A DNA stretch of 37,164 nucleotides from Roseicyclus mahoneyensis (GTDB lineage: Bacteria > Pseudomonadota > Alphaproteobacteria > Rhodobacterales > Rhodobacteraceae), in contig NZ_QGGW01000016.1 of the NCBI RefSeq assembly GCF_003148775.1, positions 1-37,164 of the forward strand. Direction: 5' to 3'. The notes under the pieces are model-generated. The model searched no databases, was not told the DNA's origin, and worked only from the letters and a program-made list of their open reading frames with translations. Positions within the stretch are counted from its first letter, which is position 1. Every line of letters begins with the position of its first letter. Both the position numbers and the translations under genes were made by a program. Positions 25,673-33,574 of the stretch are shown one piece after another.

Positions 25673-27964
25673 TTAGATGCTCTGTAATAACCTCGAGCTG
25701 CTGTTTTCAACCTCAACGCATTCAGCGCAATTCTCCAGTAACGGGCCCTCGGCTTGACCTGTCATTTCCGCCAGTTTGACGCCTGACAGCAACCCGGCAA
25801 GATCCGGGCCCGAAAGACTTCCTCGATCCAGCAACATTCGGGCCATCGCGATCAGGGTTTCGCGATTTTCCGTGAGGATTGCCAATGCGGCACTTTCCGC
25901 ACGGGTGAGATGGTCCTGGACCCGTTCCTTCAGGCTGTGATCAAACCGCAAGCGATCGACGGCTGTGTTTGGGGGCCCCATCCAGACCGTTCCGCTTTCT
26001 CCCAGCCCATATGACATTTCAAGACCGGTCGCTCTTTCCGTGGCTTTGGCCAAATCACTGTGCTGTCCCCCACCTGCGCCGCCGCTGGGGCGTCCGAGAA
26101 CAAGGCGTTCAGCGGCCCGCCCGCCAAGAAGCAAAGCGATATCACCCTCAATGTCAGACCGGCGCATCGCGCTGGGAAGCTGGGTCATGTCAGCCTGCCC
26201 GCCGCCTTGATACAGTGACAGGAGCTTTGGCTGCGCCCGGCCCGTCGCATGCGCAACGATGGCATGCCCGGACTCGTGCAGGGCGACACCCCAACCGATC
26301 TCGGGTGCGATGGATGGCCGAATCCGTTCGACTGCTGTTGTCAGATCATCTGCATCCAATTCACGCCGTTCCCGCCGTGCGGTGGCACGGGCTGTCTTGA
26401 CCGCATTTGCGATCTGCGCACCGGACAGACCAACCGCCCTTGCGCAAACAGACGCAAGGTCGGCATCCCGCAGATCATTCCCGAGGTGCCACCGAAACGC
26501 GGCTGGCAGCAGATCAAGTGTCGGGTGGTCCATTTTGATCAGATAATCGAATCTGCCCGGCCGTGTCATGGCAGCGTCGATCCTGTTTGCGAAATTCGTG
26601 GCGGCGATCACGACGACACCCTCCCGCCCATCGAACCCGTCAAGACATTCCAGCAATCCCGCCACAATGCTTGCAGTCCATGAGGAGTTCTGATCATGCG
26701 GGCGGTCCCGATCTCCGATCGCATCCAGTTCATCGATGAAGACAATTGCGGGGCTGGCTTGCATCGCTTGATCGAAAAATGCCCGCATTTTCTGAAGCAG
26801 ATCGCTCGATCTGGCGCCTTCTGACTGCCATTTTGACAGCGATCCGGCAAAGACCGGAAACCCTGCGTCACGGGCGAGAAGTTTGGGAAGCTCCGTTTTT
26901 CCGCAACCCGGAGGGCCTTCAAGCAGCAAACCACTGGTTACGTCTTTCCAGCGGATCTTGCCTGCTTGCCAGTCCCGCAAATCAGCAAGGACTTGTTCAA
27001 CAGGTTCCCGAACGTCGGCGGCCAGCGGAAAATCAGCAAGTCCCGGGGCCGCTGAAATCTTCCCCTTGTTCAGCAACCTGACCAGCACTTGCCCCGCTCC
27101 AATCGGGTTTGGCGCACGGGCGGCGATTGTCAGCTGTTCGGGCGTCAGCGCTGCAACCTCTGCGGCGCTGATGGAAGCGGGAATGTCCGTCTCATGCACG
27201 ATCTGTCCGGGGTAGAGATGGCCGAGGATCACCCGCAGCATTTCGCGGTCCAATTCCGGAAGGTTGATTTCGGCTTCCAGAACACGGGCAAAGCTTGCAG
27301 GAAGTGTCGAAGGGTTGGCGCCTACCAGCAGCAAAGGGCGGCCCTCATCGATCACATGTTCGAAGCTTTTGGCCAGTCCGAAATACCCGGTTTCCTTCCC
27401 GGCAGCTGCGCTGCCCAGCAATTCGCTGACCTTACGGGCATCCGGCCTGTGCAGCCCCGGACAAAGATCCGGGCTGGCGACGATGGCCCGTAGAATGTTT
27501 GTCATCATGCCCGGAGAGTAGCCAGCAGGCGACCGCAAAAACAGAATGCTGCCCGGCTTGCAGAATGCATTTGCAAAGCCCTCTGGTGTCACAAAGCAAC
27601 GGGCAAGCTGAACTGCCATCATCACGCCTTCGGCCCGTGGCCGTTGGTGATGTTCCGGACAAGTCGGCAGGATGCGGCCCATGTTTTCCTGCCAATCCAT
27701 TTCGATTTCATCGAGGATCGAATCCACATGGGGTTGCTCGACATCGCCCGGCGCCTGATCTCTGCCCTCGGGTTCGCAAAAGCCGCTGAGCTTCTTTTGA
27801 CGCCCCTGCGCTTTCGGCTTTGTCGAGGCTGAAGCAGCGATCAGCGTGCCATGCCAATCCGTAAATGCCCATTTTGCGTGAGGCGGGAGCGCAAGCTGCT
27901 CCAGAATCTCATTGGCAAAGGAACGCCATTTCTGGCCGTCGTTTCGTGTTGTTGACTGCGTCAT
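25673..27964 (-). CDS. Soluble FtsH-like AAA+ / M41 metalloprotease
   Basis: 763 residues from ATG 27964 (GGGAG 8 bases upstream; another ATG lies 15 bases earlier). The AAA+ core has Walker A GPPGCGKT (350-357), Walker B IVFIDELD, and RPGRFD with the arginine finger (468-473). A peptidase M41 domain follows with HESGH (563-567) and the third zinc ligand in GGQHSDLAKAT (Asp about 637). Unlike FtsH it has no membrane segment. Residues about 110-300 look like a second, degenerate AAA module without a Walker A. A cytoplasmic ATP-driven protease of unknown target, in an island setting. Confidence 0.88.
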   Translation of the reverse strand: MTQSTTRNDGQKWRSFANEILEQLALPPHAKWAFTDWHGTLIAASASTKPKAQGRQKKLSGFCEPEGRDQAPGDVEQPHVDSILDEIEMDWQENMGRILPTCPEHHQRPRAEGVMMAVQLARCFVTPEGFANAFCKPGSILFLRSPAGYSPGMMTNILRAIVASPDLCPGLHRPDARKVSELLGSAAAGKETGYFGLAKSFEHVIDEGRPLLLVGANPSTLPASFARVLEAEINLPELDREMLRVILGHLYPGQIVHETDIPASISAAEVAALTPEQLTIAARAPNPIGAGQVLVRLLNKGKISAAPGLADFPLAADVREPVEQVLADLRDWQAGKIRWKDVTSGLLLEGPPGCGKTELPKLLARDAGFPVFAGSLSKWQSEGARSSDLLQKMRAFFDQAMQASPAIVFIDELDAIGDRDRPHDQNSSWTASIVAGLLECLDGFDGREGVVVIAATNFANRIDAAMTRPGRFDYLIKMDHPTLDLLPAAFRWHLGNDLRDADLASVCARAVGLSGAQIANAVKTARATARRERRELDADDLTTAVERIRPSIAPEIGWGVALHESGHAIVAHATGRAQPKLLSLYQGGGQADMTQLPSAMRRSDIEGDIALLLGGRAAERLVLGRPSGGAGGGQHSDLAKATERATGLEMSYGLGESGTVWMGPPNTAVDRLRFDHSLKERVQDHLTRAESAALAILTENRETLIAMARMLLDRGSLSGPDLAGLLSGVKLAEMTGQAEGPLLENCAECVEVENSSSRLLQSI

Positions 27965-28033
27965 GGTATTCTCCCGCATGGTTGCATGCGTTTCATTGCA
28001 TTGGGTTTTTCGGAGGGCTGGGCCGAGGGGCCG

Positions 28034-29050
28034 TCACCGCGTGGTGTCAGCAGCGACCAATCTCGCCTTGATCTGATCCATCAGTGTGGTGATTTCACGT
28101 ATCAGTGCCGGGCGATAAATCTCGGAAACCACGTTGATATGGGCCGAGTAGGTGGCAATCGGCACAACGCCATCGGGAAAATCCCGGACAAGGCTGGCAT
28201 TCGCCTGCTTTTCGGCGGCGCAGGCGTCATGCCCGGTTGGCATTGGCAAAAGCCTCAGGAACGTGACTTTGGCCAACTTCGAAAGCCCAAGTTGATGCCG
28301 AAACCTGCGTTTCGGATTTGCGCTGTATCCAAGCTTGACCACATCAAGATTTGCGGAAGAGAGCTGAATTCGGGCGAGATAAATCACCGAAGGCTTCGAT
28401 GACCAGCTTTGACCGCATGCAGCGCAGTCGCATTGCCCGTTGCGCATGTTGACGCGTGCAACCCTCTGAAGATGGCCGCAACGGTGACGGTACAAGCGGT
28501 AATTCGCCTTCCCATCGGGGTCAGGCCCAACACGTTCCCAGCCTTGCGCCAAGGCTTCGGCCTTTTCGTGTTCGATCAGGCAAACACGGCATTTGACATC
28601 GACCTCGCCTTTCCTGACTTTTTCGACAAAGCCGAATTGACGCCGCACATCATGCCCGCAGAGCGCACGGAAGACCCCGTATTTATGGTGTTGAGGGTCG
28701 CGCCGCAGGAATACGAGCTTTGCCCCATCGGCGGCATTCTGGCGCTTGGTTGCCGCACAACCACCGCAGCGGGGGCGAGAATCCCGCAAGGCGAACAGTT
28801 TTACCGCCGTATGCGCCCCACATGCCTTGCACTCAAGCGTCAGGTGAAAACGATCACGGATCCGCCGAACAATGCGAAAACCTTTCTCATCCGCCATACG
28901 GTGCCAGTCAGGGGTAATGGGGCCGTCATAATCCGACCACCCACAGGAGGGGACATGACGCGAACGGTGGGAGACCCAGAGCCGCGACGGGTTCAATGTT
29001 TTGGGGACAGAGTGAGGGGAACGATCCCGCGTTTTTGGCAGTTCGGGCAT
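28034..29050 (-). CDS. Zinc-ribbon protein with GIY-YIG-like (T5orf172/MUG113) C-terminus
   Basis: 338 residues. Three cysteine clusters suggest zinc ribbons: C74-C77/C95-C98, C131-C154-C157 and C191 with C209-C212. From about 221 the chain reads VIYLARIQ ... VKLGYSANPKRRF, then a Glu in CAAEKQANASL, the outline of the GIY-YIG-type T5orf172 domain. A DNA-binding endonuclease is likely but not proven. It ends 69 bases before the FtsH-like start, same strand, so probably one operon. Confidence 0.78.
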   Translation of the reverse strand: MPELPKTRDRSPHSVPKTLNPSRLWVSHRSRHVPSCGWSDYDGPITPDWHRMADEKGFRIVRRIRDRFHLTLECKACGAHTAVKLFALRDSRPRCGGCAATKRQNAADGAKLVFLRRDPQHHKYGVFRALCGHDVRRQFGFVEKVRKGEVDVKCRVCLIEHEKAEALAQGWERVGPDPDGKANYRLYRHRCGHLQRVARVNMRNGQCDCAACGQSWSSKPSVIYLARIQLSSANLDVVKLGYSANPKRRFRHQLGLSKLAKVTFLRLLPMPTGHDACAAEKQANASLVRDFPDGVVPIATYSAHINVVSEIYRPALIREITTLMDQIKARLVAADTTR

Positions 29051-29114
29051 GGTCGCACCTGTAACTTAAGAAGGGAAAGGACAGCGATGGCGATGCTGGG
29101 GCGCAGCCGAAATG

Positions 29115-29624
29115 TCACAGGTTCGGGGCTGTTTCGTCCCGACCATGGTCCGGCGTCCCGTCAGGGCGGAGGTCGATCATGCCATCGTCGAGGGCCGCGT
29201 AGTTTTCGAAAAGGGTCAATCCCTTCAAGATCAGCTGGTTCAGCCGGAAATTGACAGGATCACCCCACGGCAGCAGGAAAACCTGCGTCTGACTGGCCCG
29301 ATGGCGCAAATAGGCCATCTGGTCAGGATCGCTGCTTTTCATCGCGACAAGGAACAGCCGCGCAATAGCCTGCAAGCGCACCTCAGCCTCGGTCAACGCA
29401 GGCAATGCAATGACAATCGCGGCTTCTCCGAGCGTTGCTGCATGCATGGTTTCAGCGTCACGAATCCAGGCATCTACCGCGGGGTCTTGTCCGGAATAGC
29501 CAGACAGGTCCCGCTCTGCGTCGATCATCTTATTGACAAACAACAGAAAAGCATAAAACCGGACAACAACCGGGGTGCGCAAACCGGACAGGTGGTGGGG
29601 GGTCGAGGTGGACGGGTTCGTCAT
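29115..29624 (-). CDS. Unknown 169-residue protein, first gene of the FtsH-like unit
   Basis: Mostly helical, with TPVVVRFYAFLLFVNKMIDAERDLSGYSG near the front and PALTEAEVRLQAIARLFLVAM in the middle; no motifs recognised, no signal peptide. ATG 29624 has AAAGGA 7 bases upstream; a longer reading from 29720 lacks this. It is followed after 64 bases by the zinc-ribbon protein. Could be a substrate or adaptor for the protease (inference from order only). Confidence 0.65.
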   Translation of the reverse strand: MTNPSTSTPHHLSGLRTPVVVRFYAFLLFVNKMIDAERDLSGYSGQDPAVDAWIRDAETMHAATLGEAAIVIALPALTEAEVRLQAIARLFLVAMKSSDPDQMAYLRHRASQTQVFLLPWGDPVNFRLNQLILKGLTLFENYAALDDGMIDLRPDGTPDHGRDETAPNL

Positions 29625-29705
29625 GATCGTATCCTTTGTTGATTTGGCCAGCCTGTGCTCTCGCCAGTTAGCTAGCCGTGTAGGTAAGGTGGAGATAGGT
29701 GGAGT

Positions 29706-29805
29706 AAAGCTACACGTCAAGTATCTTGCGAATATATTTTGTGGGAGGTCGATTTTCTTGCTAGCCGCTCACATCTTGAGGGAGGATAAGTAGACGTGTA
29801 GCTTT
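29706..29805. repeat. 100-bp segment flanked by 13-bp inverted repeats
   Basis: AAAGCTACACGTC at 29706-29718 and its exact complement at 29793-29805. It lies in the gap between the divergent 169-residue gene and the MarR-like gene. GTGTAG also occurs at about 29678, and AGGTGGAG is repeated with a 10-base period at 29687 and 29697. It may be operator DNA for the MarR-like protein or a small MITE-like insert. Confidence 0.7.
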
Positions 29806-29856
29806 TTAAGGGGTAACGTCCCCGCAGAGGTTCCGCCGCATGACCAAGGCTTCAAG

Positions 29857-30270
29857 ATGACAGATTTCCCAGACTTGCGCGTGATAGACCCGCTGAACAC
29901 AGCCGCACGCTCGGTCAATCGCGCCTTGACCGAGGCGCTTCGTCCCTACGGCCTGAGCTTTGCGCAATTCTGCATAATCGACCTGATCGACAGGGGCGGC
30001 CCGCATTACCCTTCAAGTCTTGCTCGCAAACTGGATATCGAGACCAGCACCATGGCCTCCACCCTCAAACGAGCCGAGGGGGCGGGGTTCATCATCCGCT
30101 CACCCGACCCAAACGATGCGCGGGGTGTTGTCGTTACCCTGACAGACCACTCCCGGGAGATACTGCCGAATGCCAGGGCAGCGGTGTTGGACATCGAAGT
30201 ACGGTGTGCGAGTGGCGTGACAGGGGAAGAGCGAGAAGGCGGGATCGGGTTTTTGAAAAAGATTTGGTAA
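29857..30270 (+). CDS. MarR-family transcriptional regulator
   Basis: 137 residues with a winged helix: SFAQFCIIDLIDRGGPHYPSSLARKLDIETSTMASTLKRAEGAGFIIR followed by the wing SPDPNDARGVVVTLTDHSREILP. Length is typical. It faces away from the FtsH-like unit across a repeat-rich gap, so it may control that unit and itself. A six-codon reading frame (29840-29860) ends in its start codon as ATGA and could couple translation. Confidence 0.85.
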   Translation: MTDFPDLRVIDPLNTAARSVNRALTEALRPYGLSFAQFCIIDLIDRGGPHYPSSLARKLDIETSTMASTLKRAEGAGFIIRSPDPNDARGVVVTLTDHSREILPNARAAVLDIEVRCASGVTGEEREGGIGFLKKIW

Positions 30271-30321
30271 AGCTGACAGAATAGCTTTCTCGTGAACTCG
30301 GGTGTTGGCGTTTCAAGGATT

Positions 30322-30492
30322 ATGTCGACTTGGCGTCAAAATAACCCAAACCTTCTGAAAGAACTTCAAGCGAAACCTCTTGCATTACAGTTCGAGGGCG
30401 CATCACCAAATGCTTGGGAGAGTATTCTGAATTCCGGCTTGCCGCCTGCGCCATCCCTTGAAATGCTGATGGCAGATCGAACTGAACTATAA
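30322..30492 (+). CDS. Possible small protein or gene remnant
   Basis: 56 residues from ATG 30322 (a GTG at 30292 would add 10). STWRQNNPNLLKELQAKPLALQFEG and NAWESILNSGLPPAPSLEMLMADR look protein-like, but there is no strong ribosome site and no family match. The end overlaps the EcoRII-like stop by 6 bases. It may be the tail of a gene cut by past rearrangement. Confidence 0.35.
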   Translation: MSTWRQNNPNLLKELQAKPLALQFEGASPNAWESILNSGLPPAPSLEMLMADRTEL

Positions 30493-31719
30493 ATGATTTA
30501 ACATCCTCAAATCTCCCAAGAAACTTTCCAGCGTCATGATATCTGTCCGAATAGCTGGCGGGAATTTAGCAATCAGTGGTTCGGGCACCACAAGCTGCAC
30601 ATTGGCCTGCGTCATCTCGCGGAACTGTGCCTCGGACACGCCCTCTTGTAAGGTCAGAAGGTGCTTCACCGAAATCCGGTCTGCCTCGTTGATCACCTGC
30701 CGCCAGCGGTCGCGGCATGTGGTCTTGGTGGCGAGCATCCGAAGTCGGGCCTTGGGAAAGCCTGGGTCACGATAGGCAGCCTGCGATGGGAACAGGAAGT
30801 CTGGGCGCTTGCCTGGCTCCGACTGCGGCCCGTGCTGGAAATCTACACCCTCGCGGAACCGCTCCTCTATCAGGATTTCCCGCGTGTGCAGTTCCAGCGA
30901 GCGACCCGAGCGTGCCTTGCGCCTTTGCAGCACGGTTTGCGCGCGGGCAATGAAATCGTCCAGAGTCGTGAAGCCGACTCGGATCGCCGGAAGCTCTATC
31001 GCCTCTTCCACGCTTCGGAAGATTTCAAACTCGCAATCGCGCCGCCGCAGAAGCCGCTTGTCGGGCGGCGTGCCATGCTCTGGCCGAAGCTCAACTGTCT
31101 TGCGCACAATGTCCGCGCCGGTCGGGAACTGTGCCAGCCATGCGGGCGGAATCTCGGCCGGCTCAAGCCAGCACCGAGCGGGCCGGGCGGCAAAGGGCGG
31201 GAACAGCCCGGGTTGATCGGGGGACCACATGACAAAACTGCCGGGCTCCACCGGCCCGAACCGCTCCTCGGCAATGTCTTCCTCTGTCTCGTGACGGCAC
31301 ACCCAAACATGGCAGCGGATCGCCGCACCGTTCTCGTCCAGCGGAAAGGCGAAGATCGTCAGAGCGCCAGTGCTCTCCGGGTCCAGAAGCGCCGAAGCAC
31401 CGCCGCCGAAATTGGTCAGCCGGGTTTCGTCCCTGCCATTTTTCTGCCCCTCGGAGCGCTTGGAGTTGTAATAGATCGCCCGCACCTGCCGCACGTCCAT
31501 GTGCGAGTCTACCGCCAGTTCAAACCAGTGATCCGGGTTCTTCTCATCCGTCCGGTTGATCGCCGGGAATATGCGAAACAGGAACTCTTTCGGGATATAG
31601 GGGCCTGCCTGATGCGTCCGGTTGGCGAGCGTGTCATTGCCCGAAAGCCGCTTCACGCAAAGGGCGATGCCAGGTGCGCAGAACTCGCCGAGCCAATCCG
31701 TCAGATCAGATACCGCCAT
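30487..31719 (-). CDS. EcoRII-family type II restriction endonuclease
   Basis: 410 residues from ATG 31719 (GGGGGGAG upstream; the longer start at 31734 is weaker). The N-terminal 200 residues correspond to the effector DNA-binding part of EcoRII; the C-terminal nuclease has the family block GRSLELHTREILIEERF, then RPDFLFPS (Asp307) and MLATKTTCRDRWRQV (Lys332), a PD-(D/E)xK core, and KHLLTLQEGVSEAQF. EcoRII cuts at CCWGG; the same site is likely here given the Dcm-like partner. It overlaps the vsr end by 14 bases. Confidence 0.92.
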   Translation of the reverse strand: MAVSDLTDWLGEFCAPGIALCVKRLSGNDTLANRTHQAGPYIPKEFLFRIFPAINRTDEKNPDHWFELAVDSHMDVRQVRAIYYNSKRSEGQKNGRDETRLTNFGGGASALLDPESTGALTIFAFPLDENGAAIRCHVWVCRHETEEDIAEERFGPVEPGSFVMWSPDQPGLFPPFAARPARCWLEPAEIPPAWLAQFPTGADIVRKTVELRPEHGTPPDKRLLRRRDCEFEIFRSVEEAIELPAIRVGFTTLDDFIARAQTVLQRRKARSGRSLELHTREILIEERFREGVDFQHGPQSEPGKRPDFLFPSQAAYRDPGFPKARLRMLATKTTCRDRWRQVINEADRISVKHLLTLQEGVSEAQFREMTQANVQLVVPEPLIAKFPPAIRTDIMTLESFLGDLRMLNHL

Positions 31720-32173
31720 ATGCTCCCCCCGCAATCATCTCGTGCGCCCGGCCATTCACAAGCCATTCCGCTGCGCGGTCAAGAACCGTTTCCACCGGCA
31801 GCCGCTCTCGCCCCTTGAGGGCGCATTCCCAGATTGTTAGCACCCGCCAGCCATCGGCCAGAAGCGCCGCCTCTGCGGCCTTGTCGCGGGCCGCGTTGCC
31901 TTCGATCTTCGCGCGCCAAAACTCTTGCCGCGTGGCAGGCAGGCGGAACAGCGGGCAGGTGTGCCCATGCCAAAAACAGCCGTGAACGAACACCGCCGCG
32001 CGGCGGCCCGGGAACACCAGGTCGGGCGAGCCTGGCAAGCGGCGGTCATGCAGCCGGAACCGGAAGCCCCGGGCATGAAGCCCCCGCCGCAGGATCATTT
32101 CCGGCTGCGTGTCCTTCCCCCGGATGCCCGCCATCATCCGGCTTCGGGTTGCGGCGTCCACAACGTCAGCCAA
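31706..32173 (-). CDS. vsr: Very-short-patch mismatch endonuclease Vsr
   Basis: 155 residues from TTG 32173. Vsr nicks 5' of the T in T:G mismatches produced when 5-methylcytosine deaminates. With this start the catalytic Asp51 (GSPDLVFP), His69, and the zinc ligands Cys66, His71, Cys73 and Cys117 carry the same numbers as in E. coli Vsr, which supports the TTG start. The opening RSRMMAGIRGKDTQPE is the family signature. It overlaps the methyltransferase end by 8 bases. Confidence 0.95.
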   Translation of the reverse strand: MADVVDAATRSRMMAGIRGKDTQPEMILRRGLHARGFRFRLHDRRLPGSPDLVFPGRRAAVFVHGCFWHGHTCPLFRLPATRQEFWRAKIEGNAARDKAAEAALLADGWRVLTIWECALKGRERLPVETVLDRAAEWLVNGRAHEMIAGGAYGGI

Positions 32174-33440
32174 CGAGCGGCAGCCGCCTTTGCAGGTGTG
32201 CAGGGTCTTGCGTGGCCTCGGCCGCGATAAAGGGCAGCATGTGCCGCGCAACGGCTTCGATCACCGGCACGGCAACCGAATTGCCGAACTGCTTGTAAGC
32301 CTGCGTGTCCGAAACCGGGATTTTGAAGGCCGACTCTCCGGGCTTGTCGAAGCCCATAAGCCGGGCGCATTCGCGCGGGGTCAGGCGGCGCGGGTTTTGC
32401 CCGTCCCCCCGGTCAATCAGGATTTCGGAGCCGTCCTTGTAATAGCGGGCAGAGAGCGTGCGGGCCACGTCTCCCGGCCCCACAAGCCCGAAGCCGAAGC
32501 CGTTCCCGGCCGCGCGGTGCTTGGCGGCATAGTCTTGCAGATAGCGCCACAGATGATCGGTCAGAATGAACTTCGGATTCACCCGCCCCGTAGCATCGGT
32601 GTAGTGCTTGTCCGGCCCCTTCTCGCTGCCGTCTTCCGGGTGCAGGATTGCCTTGAGCTTCGGCCCGTTCAAGGGCGAGGGCACGTCCAGATCGTCAAAG
32701 GTGAAATCGCATTCCTCGCGGAAACCGGCGATCAGGATGCGTTCGCGGTGTTGCGGCACATAGCCCTTCGCATTGATCACGCGAGGCGTAGGGACGTGAT
32801 AACCAAGCTCGCGGAGCCTGCCCAAGATCACGGCAAAGGTGCGCCCCTTGTCGTGATTCACAAGGTTCTTCACGTTCTCAAGGAGGAACGCCTTCGGCCG
32901 GTGCTCGGCGATGATCCGGGCCACATCGAAGAACAGCGTGCCTTGCGTCTCGTCCGCGAAGCCGTGCGCCCGACCGAGGGCGTTCTTCTTGGACACGCCT
33001 GCGATGCTGAAGGGCTGGCACGGGAAACCGGCAAGCAGTAGGTCATGCGCCGGAATATCCTTCGCGTCGATCTTGGTTATGTCTCCGGCAATCTCGTGAT
33101 CGTCATGCGGGAAGTTCGCGCTGTAGGTCAGCTTTGCCCAGCGATCCCATTCCGAGGTGAAGACGCACTTGCCGCCGAGCGGTTCAAAGCCCCTTCGAAT
33201 CCCGCCAATTCCTGCAAACAGGTCGATGAACCGGAAGGCAGGTTGCCCGGCCTCGGCCACTCCTTGTCCACGTGCGAGGTCTTCCAGCACCGCAAGCGCG
33301 GCCTGCCGGGGCGGCGCCTCGCCGCGCTCCCAGCGATAAAGTGTCGCCGAAGAATAGCCTAAGATGGGTCCGAGGGCTTCGACAGACAGGCCTGCCCGTT
33401 CACGTAGCCTTGAGAAGTCAGAACGGCTTTCGTCGAGCAT
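32166..33440 (-). CDS. Dcm/M.EcoRII-type cytosine-5 DNA methyltransferase with HTH
   Basis: 424 residues from ATG 33440, which has GGAGG 6 bases upstream; a TTG 18 bases earlier is less likely. Residues 6-55 form an Xre-like helix-turn-helix (LSVEALGPILGYSSATLYRW), then motif I FIDLFAGIGG, the catalytic Cys141 in GFPCQPFS, ENV at 188-190, QHRERI, and QFGNSV. The LTDHLWRYLQDYAAKH segment resembles E. coli Dcm, which methylates CCWGG. Such N-terminal HTHs often let the enzyme repress its own gene. Confidence 0.95.
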   Translation of the reverse strand: MLDESRSDFSRLRERAGLSVEALGPILGYSSATLYRWERGEAPPRQAALAVLEDLARGQGVAEAGQPAFRFIDLFAGIGGIRRGFEPLGGKCVFTSEWDRWAKLTYSANFPHDDHEIAGDITKIDAKDIPAHDLLLAGFPCQPFSIAGVSKKNALGRAHGFADETQGTLFFDVARIIAEHRPKAFLLENVKNLVNHDKGRTFAVILGRLRELGYHVPTPRVINAKGYVPQHRERILIAGFREECDFTFDDLDVPSPLNGPKLKAILHPEDGSEKGPDKHYTDATGRVNPKFILTDHLWRYLQDYAAKHRAAGNGFGFGLVGPGDVARTLSARYYKDGSEILIDRGDGQNPRRLTPRECARLMGFDKPGESAFKIPVSDTQAYKQFGNSVAVPVIEAVARHMLPFIAAEATQDPAHLQRRLPLVG

Positions 33441-33574
33441 GGCGTACCTCCGGGTCAAATTTTCTCATCTTTGCCGCAATAAACACACAGAAACAAGAAC
33501 AAAGAATGAATATCAGACGAAAACCTGATCGCTGCTGCTTTTGCGGCAGTCTGTTCCAAAAGAAGATCGCGCCG

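Noticed and set aside
28409-29254. 281-codon plus-strand frame over the GIY-YIG-type gene
   Set aside because: The opposite strand has zinc clusters and a nuclease-like domain; this frame has neither.
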